Made by a program: the position numbers and the translations under genes. The notes beneath the pieces are model-generated. The model saw only the letters and a program-made list of their open reading frames with translations. It made no database searches and was not told the DNA's origin. From DASVDK01 sp036381125 [NCBI: Thermodesulfobacteriota bacterium] (lineage in GTDB: Bacteria; DASVDK01), in NCBI GenBank assembly GCA_036381125.1, contig DASVDK010000209.1:1-13500 (forward strand): a DNA stretch of 13,500 nucleotides. The letters are read 5' to 3'. This document shows positions 5,626 to 12,685 of the stretch, in pieces. Numbering within the stretch: position 1 is the stretch's first letter; each line of letters starts with the position of its first letter.

Positions 5626-6450
5626 ATGGCCGTTACGGTCCACCCCGACCTCGAGCGGCTGCGCGAGCGGGTGGCGCGCGAGCTGCTCGGCCACCCGATC
5701 GTCGTCCACAACCCCTTCACGACCTGGTTCGCGCAGGGCGAGATGAGCCGGGAGCAACTACGCCGCTTCGTCGTCCAGTTCTCGGTCTTCTCGAACCTCT
5801 TCCTCGTCGCGCAGCTCCTCAAGACGATCAACGCCCCCACGCTCGACGCGATGCGGGCGTCCAAGGAGATCCTGGCCAACGAGATCGGGGTCGTCTTCGC
5901 CAGGCAGGGGGCCGGCGCGCCGTCGGCGGGCGTCGATCCGGATCTGGTCTCCACGGAGGGGACAGTGGAGGGGGGCGTGTTCCGCTTCCGCGCGGCCCAC
6001 TTCGAGTGGCTTCTCCGGATGGCCGAGCCGCTCGGCCTCTCGTTCGACGACCTCGGCAAGCGGCGGCACGGGCGGCCGTCGACGCTCCGCTTCTGCGACG
6101 AGCTGGCGCGCCTCTACGGCTCGCCCGATCCGGTCGTGGCCGAGGGGGCGAGCTTCGCGGTGGAGCACTGGGCCGCGGCCGGCTTCTGGAAGGAGCTGAT
6201 CCAGGGCCTGCGGGCGTACCAGGCGCGCACCGGCGAGCGCTTCCCGATCGCCTTCTTCACCTGGCACGATCAGCTCGAGGACCAGCACGCCGCCCACACC
6301 GAGGACGAGCTGGCCGAGGCGGCGGCCCGCGTCGGCTTCGACGCGGACCGGTTCATCGCCGCCGGCCGCGAGATGCTCGACGGCGTCGAGGGCTTCTGGC
6401 TGGGCCTCGACGAGATGCGCCGCGAGGCGCCGTCCCCGCCGACCGGCTGA
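5626..6450 (+). CDS. Heme-oxygenase-fold protein, TenA/PqqC/CADD superfamily, candidate non-heme di-metal oxidase
   Basis: The 274-residue helical protein belongs to the TenA/PqqC/CADD superfamily, seen in VVHNPFTTWFAQGEMSREQL near the N-terminus and SFAVEHWAAAGFWKEL and FFTWHDQLEDQH towards the C-terminus. Positions expected to bind a di-metal centre in heme-oxygenase-like diiron oxidases (HDO) are all filled: E86 (ANEIG), H125 (RAAHFEW), E180 (AVEHW), and H214-x3-E218-x2-H221. The last triplet has the spacing of the H-x3-D-x2-H of chlamydial CADD, with Glu replacing Asp. E86 and H125 are separated by an apparent insertion of about 30 residues (GAGAPSAGVDPDLVSTEG and following). TenA thiaminases use a cysteine instead, so thiaminase activity is unlikely. 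The ATG has GGAGGT (5613-5618) 7 nt upstream. No pathway genes flank it: M20 peptidase diverges and a response regulator follows after 307 bp. Substrate unknown. Confidence 0.8.
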   Translation: MAVTVHPDLERLRERVARELLGHPIVVHNPFTTWFAQGEMSREQLRRFVVQFSVFSNLFLVAQLLKTINAPTLDAMRASKEILANEIGVVFARQGAGAPSAGVDPDLVSTEGTVEGGVFRFRAAHFEWLLRMAEPLGLSFDDLGKRRHGRPSTLRFCDELARLYGSPDPVVAEGASFAVEHWAAAGFWKELIQGLRAYQARTGERFPIAFFTWHDQLEDQHAAHTEDELAEAAARVGFDADRFIAAGREMLDGVEGFWLGLDEMRREAPSPPTG

Positions 6451-6757
6451 CCCGGACCCGAACGCCCGCCCCTCGTCGCGACAGTCCTCCCCGGACGCGC
6501 CGCGTCCTCGTGTTCCGGTTCACGCACGTTTCCTCCCGCAGATCGAACGGTGCCGCGCTCGGCCCGCAGGATGGGGCTCGCGTCGACAGGTGCTCGCCGG
6601 CGGCGCCGCGTCGAGCGTCATGGGGATACTCAGGCCCGGCTTCGACGGCACGGCGTTCGTCGTGTCGACGAGCGGCGGCCGGGAGGATCCGGGTCGTCCC
6701 ACCCTGCGTGGTGTTCCGGCTTGACTCCGCCGCCCGGCCCATGCTACGCGCGGTCCC
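6451..6757. other. Gene-free stretch of 307 bp
   Basis: No convincing coding sequence is seen on either strand. Short open frames here have no SD and codon use unlike the neighbours (for example an ATA codon in the 34-codon frame at 6620-6724). There is no stem with a following T-run after the stop at 6450. The only supported element is the promoter at 6721-6750. The stretch is less G+C-dominated than the flanking genes around 6510-6560 and 6620-6720, which may mark a degraded or regulatory region. Confidence 0.6.
6721..6750 (+). promoter_or_regulatory. Promoter with extended -10 directly before the response regulator
   Basis: TTGACT (6721-6726, five of six to the -35 consensus) is followed by 18 nt and TACGCG (6745-6750), preceded by TGC, an extended -10 arrangement. 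The -10 hexamer itself is weak. The predicted transcription start is about 6757, at or next to the ATG at 6758, so the transcript would be leaderless, in line with the missing SD. Confidence 0.6.
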
Positions 6758-7123
6758 ATGGAGCGCGCCGCGAGGATCGCCTACGTGGAGGACGACGCCG
6801 AGATCGCGCGCGTCGTGAAGTTCGGTCTCGAAGTGGCGCAGACGTTCGACGTGACGCTCTACCGCGACGCCCAGACCGCCCTTCGGGACCTCGACGAGCC
6901 GCCGGCCGTGCTGATCGTCGACGTCGGCCTGCCCGACCTCGACGGCATCGAACTCTGCCGCCGCGTCCGGGCGCGGTTCCCCGACCTGCCGATCCTCGTG
7001 CTCACCGCGTACGCCACCGAGCGCGAGCGCGCCATGGAGGCCGGCGCCTCCGACTTCCTCGCCAAGCCGGTCGGCATCCGGGAGCTGCGCAGCCGCCTGC
7101 GCCTCCTCGCCCGCCTCCCGTAG
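6758..7123 (+). CDS. Single-domain response regulator (CheY-like receiver)
   Basis: The 121 residues are a complete receiver domain with no output domain. The acidic pocket is E11-D12-D13, the phosphoacceptor D55 in VLIVDVGLPDLDG, the switch residue T83 in VLTAY and the conserved lysine K103 in FLAKPVG. It therefore should be phosphorylated by a histidine kinase and act by protein-protein contact, as CheY- or Spo0F-like proteins do. No kinase gene is in the window, so it is an orphan here. The ATG at 6758 has no SD and lies 7 nt after the -10 of its promoter. It converges on the ppiD-like gene with 7 bp between stop codons, too little for a separate terminator for each gene. Confidence 0.93.
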   Translation: MERAARIAYVEDDAEIARVVKFGLEVAQTFDVTLYRDAQTALRDLDEPPAVLIVDVGLPDLDGIELCRRVRARFPDLPILVLTAYATERERAMEAGASDFLAKPVGIRELRSRLRLLARLP

Positions 7124-7130
7124 CGCGGGC

Positions 7131-9074
7131 CTACCCCAGCGGCACGCTCGGCGCCTTCGGCGCGTAGAGGGGGTCGATCCGGATCTCGGCCTGCCGGCGC
7201 AGGCGCTCGACGAAGGCGCGGAACGCGGCGTTGCCCTTCTCCTGCTCGAGCGAGCGCGAGATGCGCGCGAGCGTGTCGGCGTCGGCCGACGGGTCGGCCG
7301 CCTTCCGCTCGGCCAGGCGCAGGACCACGGCGTCGTCGCCCACCGCGACCGGCTCGGGCGCCAGGCGCTGCTCTTCCGTGAGCCGGAAGGCCGCCTCGGC
7401 CACCGCCGGCGCCGGGCCGAGCTTCGGGATCTCGCGGGTGCGCCGCTCGAAGAGGTCGGTGCGCTCGACGCGCAGGCCGGCTGCTCTGGCGGCCGCCGCG
7501 AGGTTGCCGTCCTTGCGTGCCGCCTCGAGGAGGCTCGCCGCCTGCTCCCTGGCGGCGGCCACCGCCTTCTCGCGGGCGAGGCCGGCCTTCACGCGGTCCA
7601 TCACCTCGGCGAGCGGCGGCGTCGTGGCCTCGGTCCTCCCGGTGACCTGGACAACCGCCCACGCGGCGCCCTCCGCCACCGGCGCGCTCACGCGCCCCTC
7701 CTCGAGCCGCAGCGCCGCGCGCGCCGCCTCGGGGGAGAGGTCCGACGGCGGCTCGTCCGCCGTGAAGGGACCGACGGTCCGGGTGGGGATGTCCCGCAGC
7801 TTCGCCTCGCCCGCGAGGTCGCCGCTCCTGGCCGCCGCGACCGCGAGCTGATCGGCCAGCTCGCCGGCCTGTCGGCGGGCGCGCTCCGCCTTGAGGTCGG
7901 CCACGAGCGTGGCGCGCGACCCCTCGAGCGTCGCCGGCTTGCCCTCGCGCACCTGCTCGACCTTGATGATGTGGAAGCCGAAAGGACTGCGCACGAGGTC
8001 CGAGACCTGCCCTGCCCGGAGCGCGAAGGCGGCGTCCTCGAACTCCTTCACCATCACCCCCCGGCCGAACCAGCCGAGGCTGCCGGCCGACTTCGGGTCG
8101 CTCCCCTTGGAGGGGTCTTCGGACACCTCGAGCGCCACCTTGCCGAAGTCCTCGCCCTTCTTCACCCGGTCGAGGGCGGCCTGCGCCCGGGCGCGGGCCT
8201 GCTCGACCGTCTGCGCGTCGGCGTGCTCGTCGACCTTCACCAGGATGTGCCGGGCGCTGACCTCGGGCGGCGTGCCGAGCTCGTCCTTGCGGCGCTCGAA
8301 GGCCGCCTTGACGTCGTCCTCGGAGACGGTGACCTTGTCCGCAAGGCTTGCCGGGTCGACCCGGGCGACGAGGGCGGTCACCTCAGCCGGGCGCTCGTAC
8401 TCGCGCTTGTGCGCCTCGTAGTACGCCGTCAGCTCGTCCTCGGGGAAGGTTCCCTTCGGGTCGGGCCTCGCCGGCACGCGGACGAACTCGATCGACACCT
8501 TGTCGCGCTCGGCGTGGAAGGCCTGGCGCGCCTCGGCATCGGTCACCGAGACGCTCTCCGACACGAGCCGGCCGAGCTTCTGGAAGGCCAGCGTCTGGCG
8601 GACGGCCGCCTCGAAGGCGGCCGGGGTCCTGAGCGCCTGGCCCATGACGCCCTGCGTCAGCGCGGCGACGTACGTGTCGCGGTCGAAGCGGCCGTCCCGC
8701 TGGAAGACCGGCAGCCCGAGGATGTACTGGCGCACCTCCTCGTCGGTGACCCCGATGTCGAGGCGTTCGGCCTCCTGCTCGAGGAGGGCGCGCGTCACGA
8801 GGTTCTCGACGGCCTGCGCCCTGAGCATCTCGGGCCTGATCAGCCCGGCCGGGAGCTGGCCCCCGAACATCTGCCGGTAGCGCTCCTCGAGCGCGGCCTG
8901 CTCGGCCGCGACCTCGGCCGCGGTGATCTCGGTGCCGTTCACCCGGGCGGCGACGTCGACGCCGAGCGGGCCGCCGGTCTGGCCGCCGATGCCCCAGAAG
9001 ATGAAGACGATGGCGATCGGGACGAGGATCACCCAGAGAAACACGCTCTTGCGCTGGCGAATGGCGTCGAGCAT
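7131..9074 (-). CDS. PpiD-like membrane-anchored periplasmic foldase (SurA_N + parvulin domain)
   Basis: The 647-residue protein is close in length and layout to PpiD. It has a short cytoplasmic N-terminus (MLDAIRQRKS), one membrane segment at about 12-31 (FLWVILVPIAIVFIFWGIGG), a SurA_N-like chaperone region (VNGTEITAAEV and following, about 45-180), a parvulin-type peptidyl-prolyl isomerase domain at about 270-367 (VSARHILVKV, GSLGWFGRGVMVKEFEDAAF, PFGFHIIKVEQV), and a C-terminal chaperone-like part. It would help outer-membrane and periplasmic proteins fold as they leave the Sec translocon. In E. coli PpiD the parvulin domain is isomerase-inactive; whether this one is active cannot be told by reading. 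The ATG at 9074 has no SD but sits 7 nt after a TAGATT -10, suggesting a leaderless mRNA. A longer open frame upstream to 9638 is antisense to the GGDEF gene and was dismissed. Confidence 0.9.
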   Translation of the reverse strand: MLDAIRQRKSVFLWVILVPIAIVFIFWGIGGQTGGPLGVDVAARVNGTEITAAEVAAEQAALEERYRQMFGGQLPAGLIRPEMLRAQAVENLVTRALLEQEAERLDIGVTDEEVRQYILGLPVFQRDGRFDRDTYVAALTQGVMGQALRTPAAFEAAVRQTLAFQKLGRLVSESVSVTDAEARQAFHAERDKVSIEFVRVPARPDPKGTFPEDELTAYYEAHKREYERPAEVTALVARVDPASLADKVTVSEDDVKAAFERRKDELGTPPEVSARHILVKVDEHADAQTVEQARARAQAALDRVKKGEDFGKVALEVSEDPSKGSDPKSAGSLGWFGRGVMVKEFEDAAFALRAGQVSDLVRSPFGFHIIKVEQVREGKPATLEGSRATLVADLKAERARRQAGELADQLAVAAARSGDLAGEAKLRDIPTRTVGPFTADEPPSDLSPEAARAALRLEEGRVSAPVAEGAAWAVVQVTGRTEATTPPLAEVMDRVKAGLAREKAVAAAREQAASLLEAARKDGNLAAAARAAGLRVERTDLFERRTREIPKLGPAPAVAEAAFRLTEEQRLAPEPVAVGDDAVVLRLAERKAADPSADADTLARISRSLEQEKGNAAFRAFVERLRRQAEIRIDPLYAPKAPSVPLG

Positions 9075-9081
9075 GGGGGGA

Positions 9082-9110
9082 AATCTAGCCTGGAACGGCC
9101 GGAAAATCCA
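9082..9110 (-). promoter_or_regulatory. Candidate promoter of the ppiD-like gene
   Basis: On the minus strand TAGATT (complement of 9082-9087, four of six to consensus) follows TGGATT (complement of 9105-9110, three of six) after 17 nt. The -10 ends 7 nt before the ATG, so transcription should begin at or next to the start codon. Confidence 0.5.
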
Positions 9111-9209
9111 GGGAGGGCGGGGCGTTTCGGCGGCACCCGGGTGACGGCGCGCGGCAGCCTCCGGCGGCCTGCGACCCCACAAGGGGGCGAAACACGGTGC
9201 GCAGCCCGA

Positions 9210-9225
9210 CGGCACGACCCTTGCT
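9210..9225 (+). promoter_or_regulatory. Sigma-54 (RpoN) -24/-12 promoter candidate upstream of the GGDEF gene
   Basis: CGGCACGACCCTTGCT matches the RpoN consensus TGGCACG-N4-TTGCW at every specified base except the first. The invariant GG (9211-9212) and GC (9223-9224) are separated by exactly 10 nt. The predicted start is about 9236, some 5 nt before the GTG at 9241. No enhancer-binding protein or rpoN gene is in the window, and no clear upstream activator palindrome was recognised. Confidence 0.6.
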
Positions 9226-9240
9226 CTGCTCTCCCGGACC

Positions 9241-10533
9241 GTGAGCGCCCTCAACTTCGACACCGTACCGCTCGTGCTCGGGGCCATGGCGGCGACCGCC
9301 TCGGTCACGGCGCTCGCCGCAACGGAACTCGTGCGCCGCCGCCGGCGGCGCCTGGCCGCCGAGCGCGCCACGGCCGAGCTGATCGCGACCCTCCGCCAGG
9401 AGAACGAGGCGCTCAGGCTCAGGGCCGCCGAGAACGAGCGCCTCCTGCAGCTCCTCCCCGAGAGCCTCAAGCAGGTCGTCAACATCCGGCTGCCCGAGTC
9501 CGAGGTGTCGACCGCGGCGGTTCGCCAGGTGAACGTCGCGGTGCGCAGCGTCAAGACCCTCCTCGACCCCGACGTGATCGCCTTCTTCTTCCGCGACGCG
9601 CGCCGGGGGGTGCTCAAGCTCCAGGGGGGCCTCGGCATCCCCGATCACCTGCGGCCGAGCGCCGGGCGGGACGGCCTGGTCCTGCCGCTGCCGGAGGGGG
9701 CGGCCGGCCTCGCCGAGCAGCTCGGCGCGCTCGAGGGGGTCGAGGGGCTCGCGATCGACCTCGCGGCGCCGATCCTCTCCCACGACGAGCTGCTCGGCGT
9801 GGTCGCCATCGGCGGCGGCCGGCAGTCGCCGACCTACCGGAAGTGGCTCCTCGCCCTCGTCGCCGAGCTGACGGCGGTGGCGATCCTCGCCGCGCGCGGC
9901 CGCAAGGAGCTGGTCCACGAGTCGACGACCGACCCGCTCACCGGGCTCGCCAACCGGAAGCACCTCATGACGCGGTTCCGGATGGAGCTCGACCGCGCGG
10001 AGGCGTACGGCGCGGCGCTCTCCGTCCTGCTGATCGACGTGGACCACTTCAAGCAGTTCAACGACACGAACGGCCACCCGGCCGGCGACGACTGCCTGCG
10101 GACGGTCGCGAGGGTCCTCCACGAGGTCACGCGCGGCAGCGACATCGTGGCCCGCTACGGCGGCGAGGAGTTCGTCGTCGTCACGGTGGACGCCGACAAG
10201 GGGCAGGCGCTCGGCCACGCCGAGCGGATCCGCGCGGCCGTCGAGGCGGCGCCGATCGCCGGGGCGCGCTCGCCGTCCCCGGCGCACGTCACCATCAGCG
10301 CCGGGGTGGCGACCTACCCCGAGGACGGACGGCCCATCGAGGACCTCGTGGCGGCGGCCGACGCGGCGCTCTACCGGGCCAAGGAGGGCGGCCGCAACCG
10401 CGTGGTCGCCGCCCGCCCGGCGGCCGCGGGCACCGGAGCGGCCGCTGCCCGGGCCGCGCGGACGGCGCCGGGCCGCCGGCCCGAGCGCCGGCAGAGCGGT
10501 GCGTTGGCGGCACAGGCCGCGAGGAGTCGGTGA
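9241..10533 (+). CDS. Membrane-anchored diguanylate cyclase with coiled coil and GAF-like sensor
   Basis: This 430-residue protein should make cyclic di-GMP from two GTP at the inner membrane. It has an N-terminal membrane segment (about 9-28, PLVLGAMAATASVTALAA), an RRRRRR stop-transfer run, a coiled coil (about 38-75, RQENEALRLRAAENERLL), a GAF-like domain (about 80-220, including LDPDVIAFFF and APILSHDELLGVVAIGGG) and a GGDEF domain (about 226-395). The active-site signature is GGEEF at 307-311. The metal aspartate D266 is in LLIDVDHFKQFND. A product-inhibition I-site R298-GS-D301 sits five residues before GGEEF, so both activity and feedback look intact. The last 35 or so residues are low-complexity Ala/Arg. 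The GTG start lacks an SD but is needed to keep the membrane segment. Upstream is a sigma-54-like element. It is divergent from the ppiD-like gene. Confidence 0.92.
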   Translation: MSALNFDTVPLVLGAMAATASVTALAATELVRRRRRRLAAERATAELIATLRQENEALRLRAAENERLLQLLPESLKQVVNIRLPESEVSTAAVRQVNVAVRSVKTLLDPDVIAFFFRDARRGVLKLQGGLGIPDHLRPSAGRDGLVLPLPEGAAGLAEQLGALEGVEGLAIDLAAPILSHDELLGVVAIGGGRQSPTYRKWLLALVAELTAVAILAARGRKELVHESTTDPLTGLANRKHLMTRFRMELDRAEAYGAALSVLLIDVDHFKQFNDTNGHPAGDDCLRTVARVLHEVTRGSDIVARYGGEEFVVVTVDADKGQALGHAERIRAAVEAAPIAGARSPSPAHVTISAGVATYPEDGRPIEDLVAAADAALYRAKEGGRNRVVAARPAAAGTGAAAARAARTAPGRRPERRQSGALAAQAARSR

Positions 10534-10708
10534 CGAAGCGGGCCCGGCCCTGGACGGCGCGCCGCGACGCCGGTCCGTGGGCGTCGCGGACGGACGGGCC
10601 CCGGTCGCGCGCAGGCGGGGCCGCCGGCCGGAGGCCGCCGGGGTCCGGCACCCCGGGCGCGGCCGGAAAATCAAGCCCTGTCGGGGAGTTATCCGGCCGT
10701 CACGATCC

Positions 10709-10737
10709 TTGACAGCCCCGGGGGCGGGGCGTAGGAT
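10709..10737 (+). promoter_or_regulatory. Strong sigma-70-type promoter before pgpA
   Basis: A perfect TTGACA (10709-10714), 17-nt spacer and TAGGAT (10732-10737, four of six) precede the GTG at 10746. Only 8 nt separate the -10 and the start codon, so the predicted transcript begins within about 2 nt of the GTG and would be leaderless. It probably drives pgpA and perhaps the downstream genes through recA. Confidence 0.75.
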
Positions 10738-10745
10738 GCCGCCGC

Positions 10746-11207
10746 GTGAAGGGCGTCCTCCTGTTCCTCGCCACGACAGGCCTGAGCGCGTTGCCGCGCG
10801 TGCCGCCCGCGCCGGGGACCTTCGGGACGCTCGTCGGCGGGGTGCCGACCTACCTGCTGCTCGCCCAGATGCCGGCGCCGCTTGCCGGGGCAGGAGGGCT
10901 CGCGGTGGTGGCGCTCGCCGTCCTGGTGGCCGGCCGCGCGGAGGTCGTCCTCGGCCGGCACGATCCGGGCATCATCACGGTCGACGAGGTGGCGGGCTTC
11001 CTCGTGACCATGGCCGGCGTGCCGCCGGAGCCTCGCTACGTGGCGGCCGGCCTGGTACTGTTCCGGCTCTTCGACATCGTGAAGCCGTACCCCGCCGACC
11101 GGGTCGATGCGCGGATGGCCGGCGGCGTCGGCACGGTGCTCGACGACTGCGTGGCCGGCCTCTACGCGTGGCTCGCGCTCGCCGGGCTCAGGTGGGTGGG
11201 CCTGTAG
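10746..11207 (+). CDS. pgpA: Phosphatidylglycerophosphatase A
   Basis: This inner-membrane enzyme removes the phosphate from phosphatidylglycerol phosphate, the final step of phosphatidylglycerol synthesis. The 153 residues contain the family signatures PAPGTFGTLVGG (21-32), DPGIITVDEVAGF (73-85, with D80 and E81), LFRLFDIVKPYPADRVD (105-121) and GGVGTVLDDCVAG (126-138, with D133 and D134). Hydrophobic segments lie at about 33-62, 83-106 and 137-150. It is slightly short for the family (E. coli about 170), mainly at the N-terminus, but all core motifs are complete. The GTG start has no SD and fits a leaderless transcript from the promoter at 10709-10737. It heads the pgpA-cinA-thpR-recA run, with a 203-bp repeat-bearing gap before cinA. 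Confidence 0.93.
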   Translation: MKGVLLFLATTGLSALPRVPPAPGTFGTLVGGVPTYLLLAQMPAPLAGAGGLAVVALAVLVAGRAEVVLGRHDPGIITVDEVAGFLVTMAGVPPEPRYVAAGLVLFRLFDIVKPYPADRVDARMAGGVGTVLDDCVAGLYAWLALAGLRWVGL

Positions 11208-11211
11208 CGGC

Positions 11212-11271
11212 GGCGTCGGGGGGCCCGTCTCCGGTGGCCGGCCGCCCGGGGGGCGCGTGAGGCCCCCCGAC
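11212..11271. repeat. 60-bp hairpin repeat, copy 1
   Basis: This copy is identical over all 60 bases to 11337-11396, with a 125-bp offset. Inside it TCGGGGGGCC (11216-11225) and GGCCCCCCGA (11261-11270) form a perfect 10-bp stem enclosing 35 nt that itself contains GGCCGGCC. It begins 4 nt after the pgpA stop codon. There is no T-run, so it is not a standard intrinsic terminator; it looks like a REP/BIME-type palindromic unit. Confidence 0.88.
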
Positions 11272-11336
11272 GGAGCGGGGCGGCGCGCCGGCCTCGGTGG
11301 CGAGCGGCCCGGCTGTGCCGGGGCGCGAAGCGGGGG

Positions 11337-11396
11337 GGCGTCGGGGGGCCCGTCTCCGGTGGCCGGCCGCCCGGGGGGCGCGTGAGGCCCCCCGAC
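11337..11396. repeat. 60-bp hairpin repeat, copy 2
   Basis: This is the second identical copy, with the same 10-bp stem at 11341-11350 and 11386-11395. It ends 14 nt before the cinA ATG and 4 nt before its SD, so the structure could affect cinA translation. The 65 bp between the two copies (11272-11336) are G/C-rich and show no further copy of the unit. Confidence 0.88.
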
Positions 11397-11410
11397 TGTG
11401 AAGGACCGCC

Positions 11411-12685
11411 ATGCCGCTGGACGTGGAGCTTGTGCTGGTGGGCGACGAGTTCGCCCTGGGGCTCGTCCCCGACCCGCCGCACGGCGAGGTCGCACGACGG
11501 CTGCTTGCCATGGGGCTCGAGATCGCCCAGGTCACGGCCTGCGGCAGCCGGGAGTGGGCCGTCGAGGCGGCGTTCCGAGGGGCGCTCGAGCGGGCGACCG
11601 TGGTGATCGCCTTCGGCGGGCTCGGGACCCGGCCGGCCGACACGGCGGCGCGCGTGGCGGCCAGGGTCACCGGCCGGCGGCTCGTCATGCACGAGACCGC
11701 ACGGGTCAGCGTCGAGACGAAGCTCGCGCGGCGCAAGCCGAGAGCGGACGGCACCCCCTCGGTGCCGCCCAAGGTGGAGAAGCTCGTGCTCCTGCCGCAG
11801 CGGTGCGAGCTGATCCCGAACGGGCGCGGCCTTGCCGACGGCTTCCGCATCCCGCTGACCGGCAAGCACCTCGTCTGCCTGCCGGCGTCCGCGGCGGAGG
11901 CCCTCCCGATGCTCGAGGCCGACGTGTACCCGTTCCTCGAGCAGGAGCTGACCGGGCGGATCGCGAGCCGGCTCGCGGTGCTCAAGTGCTTCGGCCTCCC
12001 CATGGCGCGCGTCGAGGAGGCGGTCGAGGCGGCGGTCGAGGGGGTCACCGTGGACCCGTACGCGGTCTTCCCCGAGGTCCACGTGAAGGTGCTCGCGCGC
12101 GCCGCGGGCCCCGGGGAGGGGGGGGCCGACCTCGACGCCCGGTTCGAGGCGGCCGTGACCGCGCTCCGGGAGCGGCTCGGCGACGCCTGCTTCGGGCGGG
12201 ACGACGAGACGCTCGAGTCGGTGGTGGGACGCCTCCTCGGGGCGCGCGGCGAGAGGCTGGCGACGGCGGAGTCGTGCACCGGCGGCCTCCTGGGCGGCCG
12301 GGTCACGGCCGTGCCGGGGTCGTCCGCCTGGTTCGAGCGCGGCGTGGTGACCTACTCCAACGAGGCCAAGACCGACCTGCTCGGCGTCCCGGCCCCGCTC
12401 GTGCGGACGCACGGGGCCGTGAGCCAGGAGGTGGCCGAGTCGATGGCGTCGCGGGTGCGGACGCTGGCGGGGACGACGTACGGGATCGCGATCACCGGCG
12501 TGGCCGGCCCCGGCGGCGGGACGCCGCAGAAGCCGGTCGGCACGGTCTTCGTGGGGCTGGCGGGCCCCGACGGCGTCGAGGCGCGCGGGTACCGCTTCGG
12601 CGGCCAGCGCGGCGAGATCAGGGCGCTCGCGGTCGAGGTCGCGCTCGACTGGCTGCGGCGCACGCTGCTCGCGCGTGGCGGCTAG
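11411..12685 (+). CDS. cinA: CinA-like protein: degenerate MoCF/pyrophosphatase domain fused to PncC amidase
   Basis: The 424-residue protein has the usual two-domain CinA length. The C-terminal domain (about 262-424) is an intact nicotinamide-nucleotide amidase, which returns NMN to NaMN for NAD recycling: TAESCTGG with catalytic S288, WFERGVVTYSNEAKTDLLGV, GIAITGVAGPGGG and PQKPVG. The N-terminal domain (about 4-170) keeps the fold signatures VGDEFALG (10-17), GGLG (69-72) and ELIPNGRGLADGF. However, the usual GPTxDDxT after GGLG reads TRPADTA, and the LPGxPxE motif reads LPASAAE. Its ADP-ribose/NMN-type pyrophosphatase function may be weakened or lost. The ATG has AAGGA (11401-11405) 5 nt upstream. 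It overlaps thpR by 11 bp and belongs to the run leading to recA. Confidence 0.9.
   Translation: MPLDVELVLVGDEFALGLVPDPPHGEVARRLLAMGLEIAQVTACGSREWAVEAAFRGALERATVVIAFGGLGTRPADTAARVAARVTGRRLVMHETARVSVETKLARRKPRADGTPSVPPKVEKLVLLPQRCELIPNGRGLADGFRIPLTGKHLVCLPASAAEALPMLEADVYPFLEQELTGRIASRLAVLKCFGLPMARVEEAVEAAVEGVTVDPYAVFPEVHVKVLARAAGPGEGGADLDARFEAAVTALRERLGDACFGRDDETLESVVGRLLGARGERLATAESCTGGLLGGRVTAVPGSSAWFERGVVTYSNEAKTDLLGVPAPLVRTHGAVSQEVAESMASRVRTLAGTTYGIAITGVAGPGGGTPQKPVGTVFVGLAGPDGVEARGYRFGGQRGEIRALAVEVALDWLRRTLLARGG

Noticed and set aside
4140-6059. Long minus-strand extension upstream of the AhpD-like gene
   Set aside because: The open frame covers the M20 peptidase in another frame and the HDO-like gene antisense; only the last 113 codons show a protein family and an SD.
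6620-6724. A 34-codon open frame in the gap before the response regulator
   Set aside because: It has no SD, uses rare codons, resembles no family I know, and its end overlaps the promoter at 6721-6750.
7971-10712. A 913-codon plus-strand open frame
   Set aside because: It runs antisense through the ppiD-like gene and then out of frame through the GGDEF gene, with Arg/Pro/Ala-rich translation typical of shadow frames in GC-rich DNA.
11208-11410. The 60-bp hairpins as intrinsic terminators of pgpA
   Set aside because: The stems are strong but not followed by a T-run, and the downstream genes fit one transcription unit.
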